DNA of 64,000 nucleotides from Demequina salsinemoris (lineage in GTDB: Bacteria > Actinomycetota > Actinomycetes > Actinomycetales > Demequinaceae), in assembly GCF_000974805.1 (NCBI RefSeq), contig NZ_BBQZ01000004.1, positions 124,001-188,000 on the forward strand. The letters run 5' to 3'. Below are positions 37,856 through 45,985 of this stretch, one piece after another. The notes beneath the pieces were generated by a model, which did no database searches, was not told the DNA's origin, and saw only the letters and a program-made list of their open reading frames with translations. The position numbers and the translations under genes are program-made. The number at the start of each line of letters is the position of its first letter. The stretch's first letter is position 1.

Positions 37856-38782
37856 TCAATCCGCGTAGTCGGGGGCGGCGGGGAGGCCCACGGCCTCCTC
37901 GAGGACCGTGATCCCCTGCTCGTGCATCCAGGTCGACAGCTCGACGCCCACGTAGCGCACATGCCAGGGCTCGTACCAGTAGCCGGTCGTGTCGAACTCG
38001 TCCTTGGGGTACCGGACGATCCAGCCGTACTGCCATGCGTTCTCGGCGACCCACGCGCCGATGAGCTCGTCCGCGAAGCATCGCTTCACGCGGCAGCTGG
38101 TCGAGCCGTAGATGTCGGCGGCCCAGCCGGTCTGGTGCTCGGAGTAGCCTGCGCGGGCCGAGAAGCTCTCCGCGACCGTCGTGCCGCGCCGTCCCACGTA
38201 GAGCGAGTGGAGGGAGATCTGCTCGGTGTAGCTGCGGTAGCCCGACGCGATCGAGAAGTCGAGCCCCTCCGCGACGGCGGCGTCGCGCATCTGTGCCAGC
38301 GCCTCGGCGGCCTCGGACCGCAGCCGCTCCGAGCTCCCGCCGGGAACGCCCTCGACGTTCACGAGATCCTCCGGCGCGTACGTCATCGGGTCGAGCGGGC
38401 GGGACTTGTTCACCACGACGAGGAAGGATGTCGGGTCGTCGAGCGCTCCGTCGGGGATCGACGGCCCGTCCTCCACCACCTCGATCTCCGCGACCGGGGT
38501 CGCATCCTCGACCTCGACGCTGCCGGCGGTCGCCGTGACGGCGGGGATCGCCGACGCCTCGGCGTCGACGGAGTCCGGGGCCGTGGACGATGCGGCGGCC
38601 GCCTCGGGCTCGGAGGCCGGGTTCACCGGGAGCGAGCCCGCGGACACCGCTCCGACCCCCACGCCGAGGCCGAGCCCGAGCAGGACCGCGCCCCCGCGTA
38701 TCGGCCAGCTGCGTGCATGCAGGATCCGCGGTCGCTCGCCCCGCTCGGGTGAGTGTCTCGCGTGCTCAGCTCGGGCGCGCAT
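37856..38782 (-). CDS. D-alanyl-D-alanine carboxypeptidase (VanY type)
   Basis: The 308-residue protein has one N-terminal membrane anchor (GGAVLLGLGLGVGVGAVSAG, about 28-47), a disordered Ala/Glu-rich linker to about 130 that contains AAASSTAP from a dispersed 10-mer, and a M15B peptidase domain. The zinc and catalytic residues are in SGYRSYTEQ, SEHQTGWAADIYGS (HxxxxxxD) and EPWHVRYVG (ExxH). It should trim the terminal D-Ala of peptidoglycan stem peptides outside the membrane. The ATG at 38782 overlaps the rsmI 3' end by 17 bases. Confidence 0.88.
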   Translation of the reverse strand: MRARAEHARHSPERGERPRILHARSWPIRGGAVLLGLGLGVGVGAVSAGSLPVNPASEPEAAAASSTAPDSVDAEASAIPAVTATAGSVEVEDATPVAEIEVVEDGPSIPDGALDDPTSFLVVVNKSRPLDPMTYAPEDLVNVEGVPGGSSERLRSEAAEALAQMRDAAVAEGLDFSIASGYRSYTEQISLHSLYVGRRGTTVAESFSARAGYSEHQTGWAADIYGSTSCRVKRCFADELIGAWVAENAWQYGWIVRYPKDEFDTTGYWYEPWHVRYVGVELSTWMHEQGITVLEEAVGLPAAPDYAD

Positions 38783-39638
38783 CGGCTGACCTTGACTGCC
38801 TGGCGCGCAGCACCGCGTCGTAGAGGTCGCGGCGCGGCAGGCCCGTCGTGGTCGCGAGGTCCGCGACCACGTCCTTGGCCCGTTCGCCGCCGTCGATGCG
38901 GGCAAGCGCCTCCTGCACCGCGGCCTCGGTGCCGAGCGCCTCCGCGGGACGACCCGCGACGCACACCACGATCTCGCCGCGCGGCTGCGACTCCTCCGCC
39001 CACGCGACGAGCTCGCCGAGCGTGCCCCTGCGCGTCTCCTCGTACGTCTTGGTGAGCTCGCGGGACACCGATCCCTGCCGGTCGGCGCCCCACGCCTCGA
39101 CCATCGCGCGGAGCGTGTCGACGAGCCGGTGCGGCGCCTCGAAGAACACCATCGTCCTGGGCTCGGCGACGAGCGAGCCGAACGCGCGCGCCCGCTCGCC
39201 CGCCTTGCGCGGCGCGAAGCCCTCGAAGCAGAAGCGGTCCGTCGGCAGCCCCGACAGCGCGAGGGCGGTCAGCACCGCGCTCGGGCCGGGCAGCACCGTG
39301 ACAGGCACGTCGGCCGCGATCGCCTCGGACACCACCCGATAGCCCGGGTCGGAGACCGTCGGCATCCCGGCATCGGACACGACCAGCACGGTCCCGCCGT
39401 CCGCGGCCACCTTGACGAGGTCCGCGGCCCGCTCGCCCTCGTTGTGGTCGTGCACGGCGATCACCCGACCACGCACCTCGATCCCCAGCCGCGACGCCAG
39501 GTCGCGCAGCCGCCTCGTGTCCTCGGCCGCGACCACGTCCGCGACGGCGAGCGCCTCGCGAAGCCGGGCCGACGCATCGTCCGTGTTGCCGATGGGGGTG
39601 GCTCCGAGCAGCACGATGCCGTGGGGAGCCGATTCCAT
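38766..39638 (-). CDS. rsmI: 16S rRNA (cytidine1402-2'-O)-methyltransferase
   Basis: The 290-residue tetrapyrrole-methylase-fold enzyme modifies the ribosomal P site. It has GIVLLGATPIGNTDDASARL, VVAAEDTRRLRDLASRLGI, VLVVSDAGMPTVSDPGYRVV, VTVLPGPSAVLTALALSGLP and MVFFEAPHRL. The ATG at 39638 aligns with family starts; the N-terminal TDDAS is encoded across a dispersed 10-mer. It is divergent from the mannosyltransferase, the conserved rsmI-pmt arrangement. Confidence 0.95.
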   Translation of the reverse strand: MESAPHGIVLLGATPIGNTDDASARLREALAVADVVAAEDTRRLRDLASRLGIEVRGRVIAVHDHNEGERAADLVKVAADGGTVLVVSDAGMPTVSDPGYRVVSEAIAADVPVTVLPGPSAVLTALALSGLPTDRFCFEGFAPRKAGERARAFGSLVAEPRTMVFFEAPHRLVDTLRAMVEAWGADRQGSVSRELTKTYEETRRGTLGELVAWAEESQPRGEIVVCVAGRPAEALGTEAAVQEALARIDGGERAKDVVADLATTTGLPRRDLYDAVLRARQSRSADARPS

Positions 39639-39686
39639 GTCCACAGGGTCGCACACGATCTGCCCGGTTTCCCTGAGTGCCACGGC

Positions 39687-39692
39687 TAGGCT
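39687..39692 (+). promoter_or_regulatory. -10 box for leaderless pmt
   Basis: TAGGCT ends six bases before the GTG start at 39699, with no Shine-Dalgarno between. This fits a leaderless transcript. Confidence 0.45.
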
Positions 39693-39698
39693 TCACGT

Positions 39699-41201
39699 GT
39701 GAACTGGGGCTGGGTCTACCGCTGGCGGGTGCAGGTGATGGCTGTGGCCGTCGGCGCTCTCGCCGCGCTGCTGCGCTTCTACAACCTCGGCTATCCCGCC
39801 AAGCTGGTCTTCGACGAGGTCTACTACCCGCGCGGAGCGTTCTCGCTGCTCGTCTACGGGTACGAGGGCAACTGGGAGGGCGCCGACCAGGCCTTCGCGC
39901 AAGGCGACTACTCGGGGCTGTCGTCCGAGGGCGACTACGTCGTCCACCCGATGGTGGGCAAGCTGCTCATCGCCGTCGGGATCAAGATCTTCGGCCCCAC
40001 GCCGTTCGGGTGGCGCTTCACCGAGGCCCTGTTCGGCGTCGCCGTCGTCGTCCTGACCGCGCTCATCGCGCGCACGCTGCTGAGGTCCACGCTGTTCGGC
40101 GGCATCGCCGGACTGCTCCTCGCGGTCGACGGGCTCGCGATCACGATGTCCCGCACCGCCCTGCTCGACGGGTTCCTCGCGTTCTTCGCCGTCGCGGGCT
40201 TCGGCCTCATCGTGTGGGACAAGGAGAGGTTCAGACGCAGGCTCGACGCCGCGATGGATCGGATGCGGGCCGAGGGCAAGGACCCGACCGCCGGCTACGG
40301 GCCCGACATGGGCGTGCGCTGGATGCGGCTCGGCGCGATCGTGGTGCTCAGCCTGGGCATGGCGACCAAGTGGTCGGGCGGCTGGTTCCTCGCCGCGTTC
40401 ATGGTGCTGTCCGTCGTGTGGGACCTGACCGCGCGCCGCGACGCCGGGATCGAGCGGTGGTTCCTCGGCTCCGTCTGGCGGACCATCCCCACGTTCTTCG
40501 CGACGCTCGTGCTCGCACCGACCGTCTACGTCGCGACGTGGTGGAACTGGTTCGCGACCGACGGCTCATACGCGCGGCACTGGGCGGAGAACCACCCCGG
40601 CGAGGGTGTCACGTGGCTGCCCGAGTCGCTGCGCTCGCTCGTCGAGTACCACCGGCAGATGTGGGAGTTCCACACGAACCTCACCACGCCGCACGACTAC
40701 CAGGCCAACCCGTGGGGCTGGCTCCTGCAGATCCGGCCGACGGCCTTCCACTACACGGAGGTCGCGGACGTCGACTGCGGCTCCGACAAGTGCGTGTCCG
40801 CGATCTCCTCGATCGGCAACGTCGCGATCTGGTGGGTGGGCGTCGCCGCGCTCGTGTTCGTGTTCTACCGCCTCATCCGTCACCGCGACACGACGGGCCT
40901 GATCCTGAGCATCGGGGTGTTCGCCGGCTGGGTCCCGTGGCTGCCGTACGCGTACCGCACGATCTTCACGTTCTACTCGATCGTGTTCATCCCGTTCCTG
41001 GTGATGGTGGTCGCGTGGATGCTCCAGCGGATCGCGCAGCCCGATGGACCCGGGACCTGGTCCAGATGGGGGACGATCGCGGTCGGCGTGTACGTCGGCA
41101 TCGTCCTCATCGTCGCCGGATACTTCTGGCCCCTGTGGTCGGGCGACCCGATCCCGTACGACTACTGGCGCATGCACATGAGGGTCAAGAACTGGGTCTG
41201 A
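39699..41201 (+). CDS. pmt: Protein O-mannosyltransferase (PMT, GT39)
   Basis: The 500-residue polytopic enzyme transfers mannose from polyprenyl-phosphate-mannose to Sec-exported proteins. The first extracytoplasmic loop has the catalytic acidic pair in LVFDEVYYPRGAFSLL; HPMVGKLLIAVGIKIFG, AITMSRTALLDGFLAFFAVAGF and the loop WLPESLRSLVEYHRQMWEFHTNL are typical, as is the C-terminal YYWRMHMRVKNWV. About ten membrane segments are present. Ala/Ser/Thr-rich lipoproteins in this window could be substrates; this is inference. It is convergent with the Lrp gene. Confidence 0.93.
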   Translation: MNWGWVYRWRVQVMAVAVGALAALLRFYNLGYPAKLVFDEVYYPRGAFSLLVYGYEGNWEGADQAFAQGDYSGLSSEGDYVVHPMVGKLLIAVGIKIFGPTPFGWRFTEALFGVAVVVLTALIARTLLRSTLFGGIAGLLLAVDGLAITMSRTALLDGFLAFFAVAGFGLIVWDKERFRRRLDAAMDRMRAEGKDPTAGYGPDMGVRWMRLGAIVVLSLGMATKWSGGWFLAAFMVLSVVWDLTARRDAGIERWFLGSVWRTIPTFFATLVLAPTVYVATWWNWFATDGSYARHWAENHPGEGVTWLPESLRSLVEYHRQMWEFHTNLTTPHDYQANPWGWLLQIRPTAFHYTEVADVDCGSDKCVSAISSIGNVAIWWVGVAALVFVFYRLIRHRDTTGLILSIGVFAGWVPWLPYAYRTIFTFYSIVFIPFLVMVVAWMLQRIAQPDGPGTWSRWGTIAVGVYVGIVLIVAGYFWPLWSGDPIPYDYWRMHMRVKNWV

Positions 41202-41217
41202 CCCTCGCGGTGCTCGA

Positions 41218-41658
41218 TCAGTCCCTGCGCGCGATGAGCTGGGACAGCACGATCGCCGACCTGGTCGAGTCCACCTGAGGGGCGAGCCGCACCTTCTCGA
41301 GGGCCTCCTCGAGCGACGGCATGCTGCTCGCGCGCAGGCGCACGAGGGCGTCGGCCTCGCCCGTCACGGTCTGCGCCTCGATGACGTCGGGGATGCCCGA
41401 CAGGATCCTGCGCAGCTCCTCGGGCCCGACGGTGCCGCGGCAGAACACCTCGACGAAGGCCTCGGTGTCGCGTCCGTCGACCGTCGGATCGACCAGTACG
41501 GTGTAGCCGCGGATGACGCCCGCGGCCGTCATGCGGTCCATGCGGCGCTTGACCGCGGTGGGCGAGAGGCCGATGCGCTCCCCCATGTCCTGATAGCTGA
41601 TGCGGCCGTCGAGCTTGAGCTCGTCGAGGATCCGTCGGTCCAGGCTGTCGATGGTCAT
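41218..41658 (-). CDS. Lrp/AsnC-family transcriptional regulator
   Basis: The 146-residue regulator has an N-terminal winged helix (LDRRILDELKLDGRISYQDMGERIGLSPTAVKRRMDRMTAAGVIRGY) and a C-terminal RAM amino-acid-sensing domain (AFVEVFCRGTVGPEELRRIL, GEADALVRLRASSMPSLEEAL). The ATG at 41658 has AAGGGGGGAAG upstream; seven extra upstream codons are unlikely. It is divergent from the ddaH-ocd operon, so arginine or ornithine is the likely effector. Confidence 0.92.
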   Translation of the reverse strand: MTIDSLDRRILDELKLDGRISYQDMGERIGLSPTAVKRRMDRMTAAGVIRGYTVLVDPTVDGRDTEAFVEVFCRGTVGPEELRRILSGIPDVIEAQTVTGEADALVRLRASSMPSLEEALEKVRLAPQVDSTRSAIVLSQLIARRD

Positions 41659-41686
41659 GCTTCCCCCCTTGCTGCGCACTTTCGCA

Positions 41687-41764
41687 GGAATCCAACGCTA
41701 TCGCGGAACAAGTCGCCGGATTCACGATTCTGGGTCACGAAATCGTCACGGAATCTCTGTCACG
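41687..41764. promoter_or_regulatory. Likely Lrp operator region between lrp and ddaH
   Basis: GGAATCC (41687) and GGATTC (41718) form an inverted repeat. Two tandem 11-mers, GTCACGAAATC (41734) and GTCACGGAATC (41745), are followed by a third GTCACG at 41759. Multiple phased half-sites are typical of Lrp-family binding. Confidence 0.5.
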
Positions 41765-41788
41765 CTTGATGCAGAAGGAGGGAGCCCC

Positions 41789-42718
41789 ATGACCACCACC
41801 GCCCCCATGCGCCTCGTCCGCGAGCGCACCGCGACGCCCCTGACCGTGCTGATGTGCCGCCCGACGCACTTCACCGTGTCCTACTCGATCAACCCCTGGA
41901 TGGAGCCCGAGAACCCCACCGACACCGCCCGCGCGCTGTCCCAGTGGTCCGAGCTTCGACGCGTCTTCGAGCGCCTCGGCTTCACGATCGAGGAGGTCGC
42001 CCCCGGCGAGAGCCTCCCCGACATGGTGTTCGCCGCCAACGGCGGGCTCGTGGTCGACGGCAAGGCGTACACCGCGAAGTTCACGCACGCCGAGCGCGCC
42101 CCCGAGGCAGGCCTCTACGCCGACTGGTTCCGCGCCGCCGGGCTCGAGGTCGTCGACGCCGTCGAGACCAACGAGGGCGAGGGAGACGTCCTCCTGATCG
42201 GCGACGTGCTGTTCGCCGGCACGGGCTTCCGCACCGACACCTCCTCGCACGACGAGATGGCTCGCGTCTTCGGCCGCGAGGTCGTCTCGCTGCGCCTTAT
42301 CCGCCCCGACTTCTACCACCTGGACACCGCCCTCGCGGTGCTGGACGCCACCCCCGGCCAGGAGCACATCGCGTACCTGCCGAGCGCGTTCGACGACGCG
42401 AGCCGCGCCGAGCTCGAGCGCCGCTTCCCGGACGCGATCCTCGTCGACGAGCACGACGCCAAGGTGTTCGGCCTCAACGCCGTCTCGGACGGCCTGCACG
42501 TCATCACCGCGGCGCGCGCCACCGCGTTCCAGCACCAGCTGCGCGAGGCCGGCTACGAGCCCATCGGCGTCGACCTCACCGAGCTGCTGCTCGCCGGCGG
42601 CGGCGCCAAGTGCTGCACGCTCGTGCTGCGCGACCGCACCGCCGAGTCCGCCGACCCGGCCACCGCATCGTCCATGTCCACCGCATCGTCCACCCCCACC
42701 ACCGAGGAGAACCGCTGA
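41789..42718 (+). CDS. Dimethylarginine dimethylaminohydrolase-like amidinohydrolase
   Basis: The 309-residue protein belongs to the guanidino-group-modifying (amidinotransferase/DDAH/arginine deiminase) superfamily. Visible are MCRPTHFTVSYSINPWM, PDMVFAANGGLVVDG, the acidic GEGDVLLIGDVLFAG, the catalytic His in RPDFYHLDTALAVLD and the nucleophile Cys in GGGAKCCTLVLRD. It may hydrolyse methylarginine or arginine to citrulline or ornithine. The C-terminal 25 residues are a disordered Ser/Thr tail with two TASS units from dispersed 10-mers. Coupling with ocd by TGATG suggests an arginine to proline route. GAAGGAGG precedes the ATG. Confidence 0.85.
   Translation: MTTTAPMRLVRERTATPLTVLMCRPTHFTVSYSINPWMEPENPTDTARALSQWSELRRVFERLGFTIEEVAPGESLPDMVFAANGGLVVDGKAYTAKFTHAERAPEAGLYADWFRAAGLEVVDAVETNEGEGDVLLIGDVLFAGTGFRTDTSSHDEMARVFGREVVSLRLIRPDFYHLDTALAVLDATPGQEHIAYLPSAFDDASRAELERRFPDAILVDEHDAKVFGLNAVSDGLHVITAARATAFQHQLREAGYEPIGVDLTELLLAGGGAKCCTLVLRDRTAESADPATASSMSTASSTPTTEENR
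42664..42691. repeat. Two CGCATCGTCC copies in the ddaH C-terminal tail
   Basis: Exact copies start at 42664 and 42682, 18 bases apart and in the same reading frame, so each encodes TASS after the conserved catalytic domain ends. Confidence 0.85.
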
Positions 42719-43752
42719 TGGTCCAGTTCGTCGATGTCGCGGCCATGAGCCGCTGGATGGCCGATGAGGGCATCGAGACCCTGATCGGGGACCTCGTCGC
42801 CTACCTCGAGTCCGACTACCGCCGCTGGGAGCAGTTCGACAAGGTCGCGCGCATCCCCGCGCACTCCGAGGACGGCGTGATCGAGCTCATGCCGACCGCT
42901 GACGCGGAGCTGTACGGCTTCAAGTACGTCAACGGTCACCCGATCAACCCGTCGCGCGGCCTGCAGACCGTCACGGCGTTCGGCGTGCTGTCCGACATGG
43001 CGACCGGCTACCCGCTCATGCTCGCCGAGATGTCGCTGCTGACCGCGCTGCGCACCGCGGCGACCTCCGCGATGGCCGCGCGCCACCTCGCGCGCCCCGA
43101 CTCGCGCGTCCACGCGCTGATCGGCACGGGCTCTCAGTCCGAGTTCCAGGCGCTCGGCATGCGCGGCGCGCTCGGCCTGAACGAGCTGCGCATCTGGGAC
43201 GTCGACCCGGCCGCGATGGACAAGTTCGAGCGCAACGCCGCGGCACTGGGCTTCACGGTCCACCGCGCGACCTCCGCGGCCGACGCCGTGGCCGGCGCCG
43301 ACGTCGTCACCACGTGCACGGCCGACAAGGTCAACGCGACCGTCCTGCACGGCGACGTGATCGAGCCCGGCATGCACCTCAACGCGATCGGCGGCGACAG
43401 CCCCGGCAAGACCGAGCTCGACGCGGCGATCCTGCTGCGCGCCGACACGTTCGTGGAGTTCCACCCGCAGACCTTCATCGAGGGTGAGATCCAGAACCTG
43501 CCCGAGGACCACCCCACGATCGACCTGTGGCGCGTCGTCGACGGCCAGCTCCCCGGACGCACCTCCGCGGACCAGGTCACGGTCTTCGACTCGGTCGGCT
43601 TCGCGATCAACGACTTCTCGGCGCTGCGCTTCGTCCGCGACCGCGTGTCCGGCACCGCGTACGCCGCCGAGATCGACCTCATCGCCGAGCCCGCGGACCC
43701 CAAGGATCTCTTCTCCGTGGTCTCCCTGGCGCCGGCCGCCACGTCTCGGTGA
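42718..43752 (+). CDS. ocd: Ornithine cyclodeaminase
   Basis: The 344-residue NAD-dependent enzyme of the OCD/mu-crystallin family converts ornithine to proline and ammonia. It has YGFKYVNGHPINPSRGLQTVTAF, EMSLLTALRTAATSAMAARHLAR, the NAD loop ALIGTGSQSEFQALGM and GMHLNAIGGDSPGKTELD. The ATG shares one base with the upstream stop (TGATG), so the two genes are translationally coupled. Length is standard. Confidence 0.93.
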   Translation: MVQFVDVAAMSRWMADEGIETLIGDLVAYLESDYRRWEQFDKVARIPAHSEDGVIELMPTADAELYGFKYVNGHPINPSRGLQTVTAFGVLSDMATGYPLMLAEMSLLTALRTAATSAMAARHLARPDSRVHALIGTGSQSEFQALGMRGALGLNELRIWDVDPAAMDKFERNAAALGFTVHRATSAADAVAGADVVTTCTADKVNATVLHGDVIEPGMHLNAIGGDSPGKTELDAAILLRADTFVEFHPQTFIEGEIQNLPEDHPTIDLWRVVDGQLPGRTSADQVTVFDSVGFAINDFSALRFVRDRVSGTAYAAEIDLIAEPADPKDLFSVVSLAPAATSR

Positions 43753-43833
43753 CACCCCTGGCACCCGGCTCATCACGCGAGTAGATTCGACGCAGGCGGG
43801 GGCCCGACCCCGCGTGCGTGCGAGGAGCCGAGG

Positions 43834-44487
43834 ATGACCGCGGGTGATCAGTGGGAGGACTCCCCCGCAGGGGGAACGTCGAGGAACGGAATCGGCTACG
43901 TCGCGATCGTGACGCCGCTCGATGAGGCGACCCCGCCGCCGCAGCTCGTCAGCTCGATGAGCTGGGTGATCGGGTTCGTCTCCGCGGTGTCGCTCGCGAT
44001 CGGCCTGTCCCTGGCCATCTGGCCGAGCAGCACGATCAAGGTCGGCGCCGCGCTGCTCGCGATCAACTTCCTCCTGTCGGGCGTGGTGCGCCTGGTGATC
44101 GGCGCGATGCGCACCGGCTACTCGTCGTCGATGCGGGCGGTGATGCTGATCTTCGGGATGCTGCTCGTGATCGGCGGCGTCGTGATCCTGCGCAACCTCG
44201 CGGCGAGCGCGACCCTGCTGCTGCTCGTGTCCGTGATCATGGTGGGCCTCAGCTGGATCGTCGAGGGCGTCATGGCGCTCGTGGACTCGGACGACGCGAA
44301 GTCGCGCGTCTGGGGGCTGGTCGGCGGCGCCGTGTCGATCATCGCGGGCATCATCGTGCTCGCGGTCCCCGGCTGGACGGCGACCGTGTTCCTGTGGTTC
44401 GCCGCGGGAGCGCTGATCCTGATCGGGATCGTGGGCCTGCTGCGCGCGTTCGCGATGCGGCGCTCGCTCAAGGCGGCGCGCGCATGA
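43834..44487 (+). CDS. HdeD/DUF308-like membrane protein
   Basis: The 217-residue protein has a soluble N-terminus of about 40 residues and six hydrophobic helices arranged as two repeats (WVIGFVSAVSLAIGLSLAIWP, VGAALLAINFLLSGVVRLVIG, MRAVMLIFGMLLVIGGVVIL and so on), the DUF308/HdeD pattern. Function is unknown; enteric HdeD is tied to acid stress. GAGGAGCCGAGG precedes the ATG. Its end overlaps the next gene by ATGA. Confidence 0.8.
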   Translation: MTAGDQWEDSPAGGTSRNGIGYVAIVTPLDEATPPPQLVSSMSWVIGFVSAVSLAIGLSLAIWPSSTIKVGAALLAINFLLSGVVRLVIGAMRTGYSSSMRAVMLIFGMLLVIGGVVILRNLAASATLLLLVSVIMVGLSWIVEGVMALVDSDDAKSRVWGLVGGAVSIIAGIIVLAVPGWTATVFLWFAAGALILIGIVGLLRAFAMRRSLKAARA

Positions 44488-45752
44488 CCGAGGAGGGCGT
44501 CGCCCCGGACATGCCCCCCGAGGTCGTCGAGGCCGTACGCAAGGAGGCCGCGCTGCGACCCGACGCGACGGCGCCGGCGTGGCTCGACGCGTTCGTGTGG
44601 TCGGTGCTGTGGAAGATCGTCGCCGTCGGTCTCGTCGCCGCTGCCGGCCTGTGGGCGATCGGCCAGCTCTCGCATTTCCTCGGGCTGCTCTTCGTCGCGC
44701 TGTTCTTCGCCCTCGCGATGATCCCCGGCGTCGAGGCCCTGACCAAGCGGTTCGGGATGCGCAGGGGCGCCGCCGTGGGCGTCATCTACCTCGCCGCCGT
44801 CGTCCTCGTGGCGTTCCTGGTCGCGGTCCTGGTTCCCGGCATCGTGCGCTTCGCGAACGAGGTCGGCTCCGCCGCATCGGTGTGGTTCGCTCACCTGAAC
44901 ACCTGGTGGGAGAGCCTGTTCGGCACCACGCTGATCGACCAGACGGGTGCCGCGGACGGCACGAGCGCGATCGCGAAGGTCCTTCAGAACTGGGCGTCCG
45001 GGGCGCTCGGAGCGCTGTCGTCGGGGCTCGGCCTCGTCTTCGACCTGATGACGGTCGCGATGTTCGCCTTCTACTTCGCGGCCGACTGGCCGCGGGTCAT
45101 GCGCGCGCTCATGTCGCGCATGCCCCCGAACCGCCAGCGCGTGTTCAAGTGGGTCGCGGTCACCTCGATCGAGCAGACCGGTGGCTACTTCTACTCGCGT
45201 CTGCTGCTCGCCTCGGTGTGCGGCGGTCTCGGCTTCGTCGCGATGCTCGTCGTGGGACTCGACCTGGTCTACGCGCTGCCGATGGCGTTCTTCATGGGCT
45301 TCGTGTCGACGTTCATCCCCTTCATCGGCACGTATCTGGGCGCGGCGCTGCCGATCCTGATCGTGCTCGCGGTCGAGGGTGTCGGGAACGCGATCGGCCT
45401 GCTCGTGTGGGTCCTCATCTACCAGCAGATCGAGAACTACCTGCTCAGCCCCAAGCTGTCATCCAAGACGATGGAGCTCAACGGCGCGGTCGCGTTCGGT
45501 GGCGCGATCGCGGGAGGCGCGCTCGCCGGGCCGATGGGCGCGTTCATGGCGCTCCCGATCGCCGCGCTCGTCACTGCGATCATCAAGAACACCGGCCGCA
45601 CGTATGCCGTGATCGACGAGGAACCGGAGCAGCCCGAGGAGATCGAGGCCGGCGACGAGCCCGCCCACGATGCCATGGACGATGCGGTGGCCGAGGCGGG
45701 CGAGGAGGCCTCGCCGAGCCTCGGGCGGCGCCTGCAGTTCTGGCGTCGCTGA
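44484..45752 (+). CDS. AI-2E family transporter (PerM type)
   Basis: The 422-residue polytopic protein matches the AI-2E/PerM family: LGLLFVALFFALAMIPGVEAL, RGAAVGVIYLAAVVLVAFLVAVLVPGIV, MAFFMGFVSTFIPFIGTYLGAALPILIVLAVEG and LIYQQIENYLLSPKLSSKTMELN. Members export varied substrates, and the AI-2 link is proven only for a few. The cytoplasmic C-terminal tail is acidic and contains AMDDAVAEA from a dispersed 10-mer. The luxS gene lies 21 kb away, which is no evidence of a functional connection. Confidence 0.88.
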   Translation: MTEEGVAPDMPPEVVEAVRKEAALRPDATAPAWLDAFVWSVLWKIVAVGLVAAAGLWAIGQLSHFLGLLFVALFFALAMIPGVEALTKRFGMRRGAAVGVIYLAAVVLVAFLVAVLVPGIVRFANEVGSAASVWFAHLNTWWESLFGTTLIDQTGAADGTSAIAKVLQNWASGALGALSSGLGLVFDLMTVAMFAFYFAADWPRVMRALMSRMPPNRQRVFKWVAVTSIEQTGGYFYSRLLLASVCGGLGFVAMLVVGLDLVYALPMAFFMGFVSTFIPFIGTYLGAALPILIVLAVEGVGNAIGLLVWVLIYQQIENYLLSPKLSSKTMELNGAVAFGGAIAGGALAGPMGAFMALPIAALVTAIIKNTGRTYAVIDEEPEQPEEIEAGDEPAHDAMDDAVAEAGEEASPSLGRRLQFWRR

Positions 45753-45841
45753 CGCGGGCACCTGACCCGGCACCCGGCACCCGGCTGCCGGCACCCCGCA
45801 CCCGCACCCGGCTGCCGCATCGTCCCTTCCCGCGGCACACG

Positions 45842-45941
45842 CCGCACGTCCTGCACACACATGGCAATGCACGCGGCATGTCGCACCCAGATCAGGCGTC
45901 GACACGCCTGGTGCATGCCTAAGTGTGTGCAGGACGTGCGG
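45842..45941. repeat. 100-base inverted-repeat element
   Basis: A perfect 19-bp inverted repeat, CCGCACGTCCTGCACACAC (45842-45860) and its complement (45923-45941), bounds the element. Inside, GGCAATGCAC and GTGCATGCC pair imperfectly and AGGCGT-CGAC-ACGCCT forms a further hairpin. It lies between a plus-strand and a minus-strand gene end, so it may be a bidirectional terminator, a structured RNA or a small non-autonomous mobile element. Confidence 0.8.
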
Positions 45942-45985
45942 ACGCCAACGCGGAGGTCGCCGGCGAAGGCCAGCGAAGCGGACCC

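Noticed and set aside
44484-45752. AI-2 signalling link between the AI-2E family transporter and luxS
   Set aside because: The family name is historical, most members do not move AI-2, and the genes are 21 kb apart on different transcripts.
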